DNA from: DAOQTX01 sp035340715
GTDB taxonomy: Bacteria; Bacteroidota; Bacteroidia; AKYH767-A; OLB10
NCBI GenBank assembly: GCA_035340715.1
Contig: DAOQTX010000074.1
Span: 1 to 7,560, forward strand
DNA length: 7,560 bases
Direction: 5' to 3'
Shown here: one piece after another, positions 6,545 through 7,560 of the stretch
Numbering within the stretch: the stretch's first letter is position 1
Layout of the letters: every line of letters starts with the position of its first letter
Notes under the pieces: model-generated
What the model was told of the DNA's origin: nothing
Seen by the model: only the letters and a program-made list of their open reading frames with translations
Database searches by the model: none
Made by a program: the position numbers and the translations under genes

Positions 6545-6590
6545 AACAAAGGGGTAGTGCATCAAAGCCTACCCTTTTGTTATTTTCTTT
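6545..6590 (+). terminator. Intrinsic terminator between rimM and trmN6
   Basis: AACAAAGGGGTAG (6545-6557) pairs with CTACCCTTTTGTT (6569-6581) over 13 bp, with one G-U pair and an 11-nt loop. The T-rich stretch TATTTTCTTT follows. It ends 23 bp before the trmN6 start. Transcription of trmN6 therefore needs either read-through or a promoter in this gap. The only -7-like sequence, TATCTTAG (6592-6599), is imperfect and lacks a well-spaced TTG. Confidence 0.85.
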
Positions 6591-6613
6591 GTATCTTAGT
6601 TTTAATAAAACGT

Positions 6614-7390
6614 ATGTCCGAAACGATATTTAATTTCAAACACTTCTCTGTTCGTCAGAACCTTTGCGCCATGAAGGTTGGAACAGATGGTGTGCTTTTA
6701 GGTTCCTGGATACGATGTGATGATGCTAAACGTGTATTGGATATTGGCAGTGGCACAGGGTTGATCGCTTTGATGATTGCACAAAGATCGAAAGCAACAG
6801 TTGATGCGATTGATATAGACAAAAGTGCTTTTATTCAAAGTTCAGAAAATTTTAGAAGCTCAAAATGGCATCATCGCTTAAATGCGTTTCACGAATCCAT
6901 TCAAGCCTATAGCCAATCTTCAAAAAAGTATGATGTAATTGTCTCCAACCCACCCTTTTTTTTAAACGGATTCAGTTCGAATGATAAGTTGAGAAACATA
7001 GCCCGTATTTCGGATGAGACCTTAAATTTCGATGAGTTGATTGAGTGTTCAGCTGATCTCATGCACAAAGAATCGAAGTTGAGTTTAATATTGCCTAAAA
7101 AAGAATCCGATCTGTTTATAGAAAAATGTAGAGTCAATGGATTGTTTTGTTTGAGAAAAACAATGGTTTATACCAAAGCAAATAAAGAAGTTAAGCGAGT
7201 GCTATTGGAGTTTGGTTATACCAATAGTGCATGCGATACCAATCTGTTGTGTTTGCGAAATGAAGATGGAGACTATACTAGAGAATACTTAAACTTGGTT
7301 GAGCATTTTTATTTGGAATCTCATCTTTCATCCGTTAATTCAGAAAAAGAAATTCCTATTTCTTCTAATTCATTTAGCACCGGTACATAA
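6614..7390 (+). CDS. trmN6: tRNA1(Val) adenine-37 N6-methyltransferase (TrmN6/YfiC family)
   Basis: The 258-residue protein is an N6-adenine methyltransferase of the TrmN6 family. The N-terminus FKHFSVRQNLCAMKVGTDGVLLGSWI is typical. The SAM-binding motif I is LDIGSGTGLIALM (42-54), the acidic motif II is AIDID (65-69), and the catalytic NPPF is at 112-115. The conserved end YTREYLNLVEHFYL closes the domain at residue 234. The E. coli enzyme methylates A37 of tRNA1(Val); that specificity is inferred here. I start at ATG 6614 because the family begins at MSETIFNF. The open frame continues back to a GTG at 6557, but that lies inside the terminator stem. Residues 235-258 are a non-conserved Ser/Glu-rich tail whose DNA is almost entirely antisense to the neighbouring gene. 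It follows rimM, keeping the rRNA/tRNA maturation theme. Confidence 0.93.
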   Translation: MSETIFNFKHFSVRQNLCAMKVGTDGVLLGSWIRCDDAKRVLDIGSGTGLIALMIAQRSKATVDAIDIDKSAFIQSSENFRSSKWHHRLNAFHESIQAYSQSSKKYDVIVSNPPFFLNGFSSNDKLRNIARISDETLNFDELIECSADLMHKESKLSLILPKKESDLFIEKCRVNGLFCLRKTMVYTKANKEVKRVLLEFGYTNSACDTNLLCLRNEDGDYTREYLNLVEHFYLESHLSSVNSEKEIPISSNSFSTGT

Positions 7391-7560
7391 ATCTCCCTTG
7401 TTACAGGAATGCATACCCCCCTACTATGCTTTAGCTCACCTTTTATGAGCAACTTGCAGGCTATTGCTAAAGGAAGACCAACTGTTTTTGCCATAGCGGT
7501 ATCTTCTGCATTTTCTCCTTTAATAACCAATGAGCTTGAGGTTTGATACTTTTTATCTCC
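7321..7560 (-). CDS. Saccharopine dehydrogenase-like protein, C-terminal fragment (start outside the window)
   Basis: The minus-strand frame is open from the right edge to a TGA at 7323-7321 and gives the last 79 residues of a larger protein. It reads GDKKYQTSSSLVIKGEN, then TAMAKTVGLPLAIACKLL, GVCIPVTREIYVPVLNELEEIGI. This pattern (TAMAKTVGLP, then GV.IP...EIY.PVL.ELE..GI.F) is the C-terminus of saccharopine dehydrogenase/reductase-type enzymes, NAD(P)-dependent enzymes of lysine metabolism usually about 400-460 residues long. The catalytic and Rossmann parts are outside the window, so the substrate cannot be judged. A TTG at 7530 is only an internal codon, not a start. The gene converges on trmN6 and overlaps its last 70 bp; I see no terminator for either gene. 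Confidence 0.85.
   Translation of the reverse strand, partial: GDKKYQTSSSLVIKGENAEDTAMAKTVGLPLAIACKLLIKGELKHSRGVCIPVTREIYVPVLNELEEIGISFSELTDER

Noticed and set aside
6592..6599. TATCTTAG as a -7 box for trmN6
   Set aside because: It misses the TTTG end of the consensus and no TTG lies 18-21 bp upstream; the expected position falls in the terminator stem.
6557..6613. 19-codon extension of trmN6 to a GTG at 6557
   Set aside because: It would begin inside the terminator stem; the extra hydrophobic residues are a translation of the hairpin and T-run, and the family N-terminus begins at MSETIFNF.
7321..7530. Free-standing 69-residue minus-strand gene with a TTG start
   Set aside because: The frame stays open to the window edge with matching saccharopine dehydrogenase sequence, so this is the end of a larger gene.
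1..7560. Mobile element, CRISPR array, defence or toxin-antitoxin system
   Set aside because: No regularly spaced repeats, transposase or integrase motifs, terminal inverted repeats or small paired genes are present; nearly all of the sequence is accounted for by conserved housekeeping genes.

Overview
The window looks like a piece of a Bacteroidota chromosome (Flavobacteria/Sphingobacteria-like; I cannot place it further). Three things point there. Two promoters have the form TTG-N18/19-TAnnTTTG used by the Bacteroidota primary sigma factor. No gene start is preceded by a clear Shine-Dalgarno sequence, and the leaders are A/T-rich instead. The gene orders dnaE-trxA-DUF58 and rpsP-rimM-trmN6, and an S16 protein with a long C-terminal extension, also fit. 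The DNA is moderately A/T-rich throughout, and I see no mobile element, phage gene, CRISPR array or integration scar.

Layout, left to right. A tRNA-Asp(GUC) gene on the minus strand is cut by the left edge; its promoter lies at 109-137. Next comes a minus-strand, probably co-transcribed block read from right to left: dnaE (5040 to 1486, replicative polymerase III alpha), trxA (1446 to 1129, thioredoxin) and a DUF58/von Willebrand-A-like protein (1084 to 155). A 255-bp divergent intergenic region (5041-5295) holds a strong promoter and short leader for rpsP and a weaker candidate promoter for dnaE. The plus strand then carries rpsP (ribosomal protein S16), a strong intrinsic terminator, rimM (16S processing factor), paired inverted repeats and a second terminator, and trmN6 (tRNA1-Val A37 N6-methyltransferase). 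At the right edge the C-terminus of a saccharopine dehydrogenase-like protein enters on the minus strand and overlaps the 3' end of trmN6 by 70 bp, tail to tail.

Functionally this is a housekeeping region: replication (DnaE), redox (TrxA), and ribosome and tRNA maturation (S16, RimM, TrmN6, tRNA-Asp). I find no convincing undescribed system. The points worth a second look are regulatory or evolutionary: a terminator ending just before the rimM start, mutually exclusive hairpins after rimM and in the rpsP leader, an S16 with an acidic tail, a DnaE whose PHP domain keeps all nine predicted metal ligands, a DUF58 protein without a MoxR partner in the window, and the antisense overlap of trmN6 with its neighbour.
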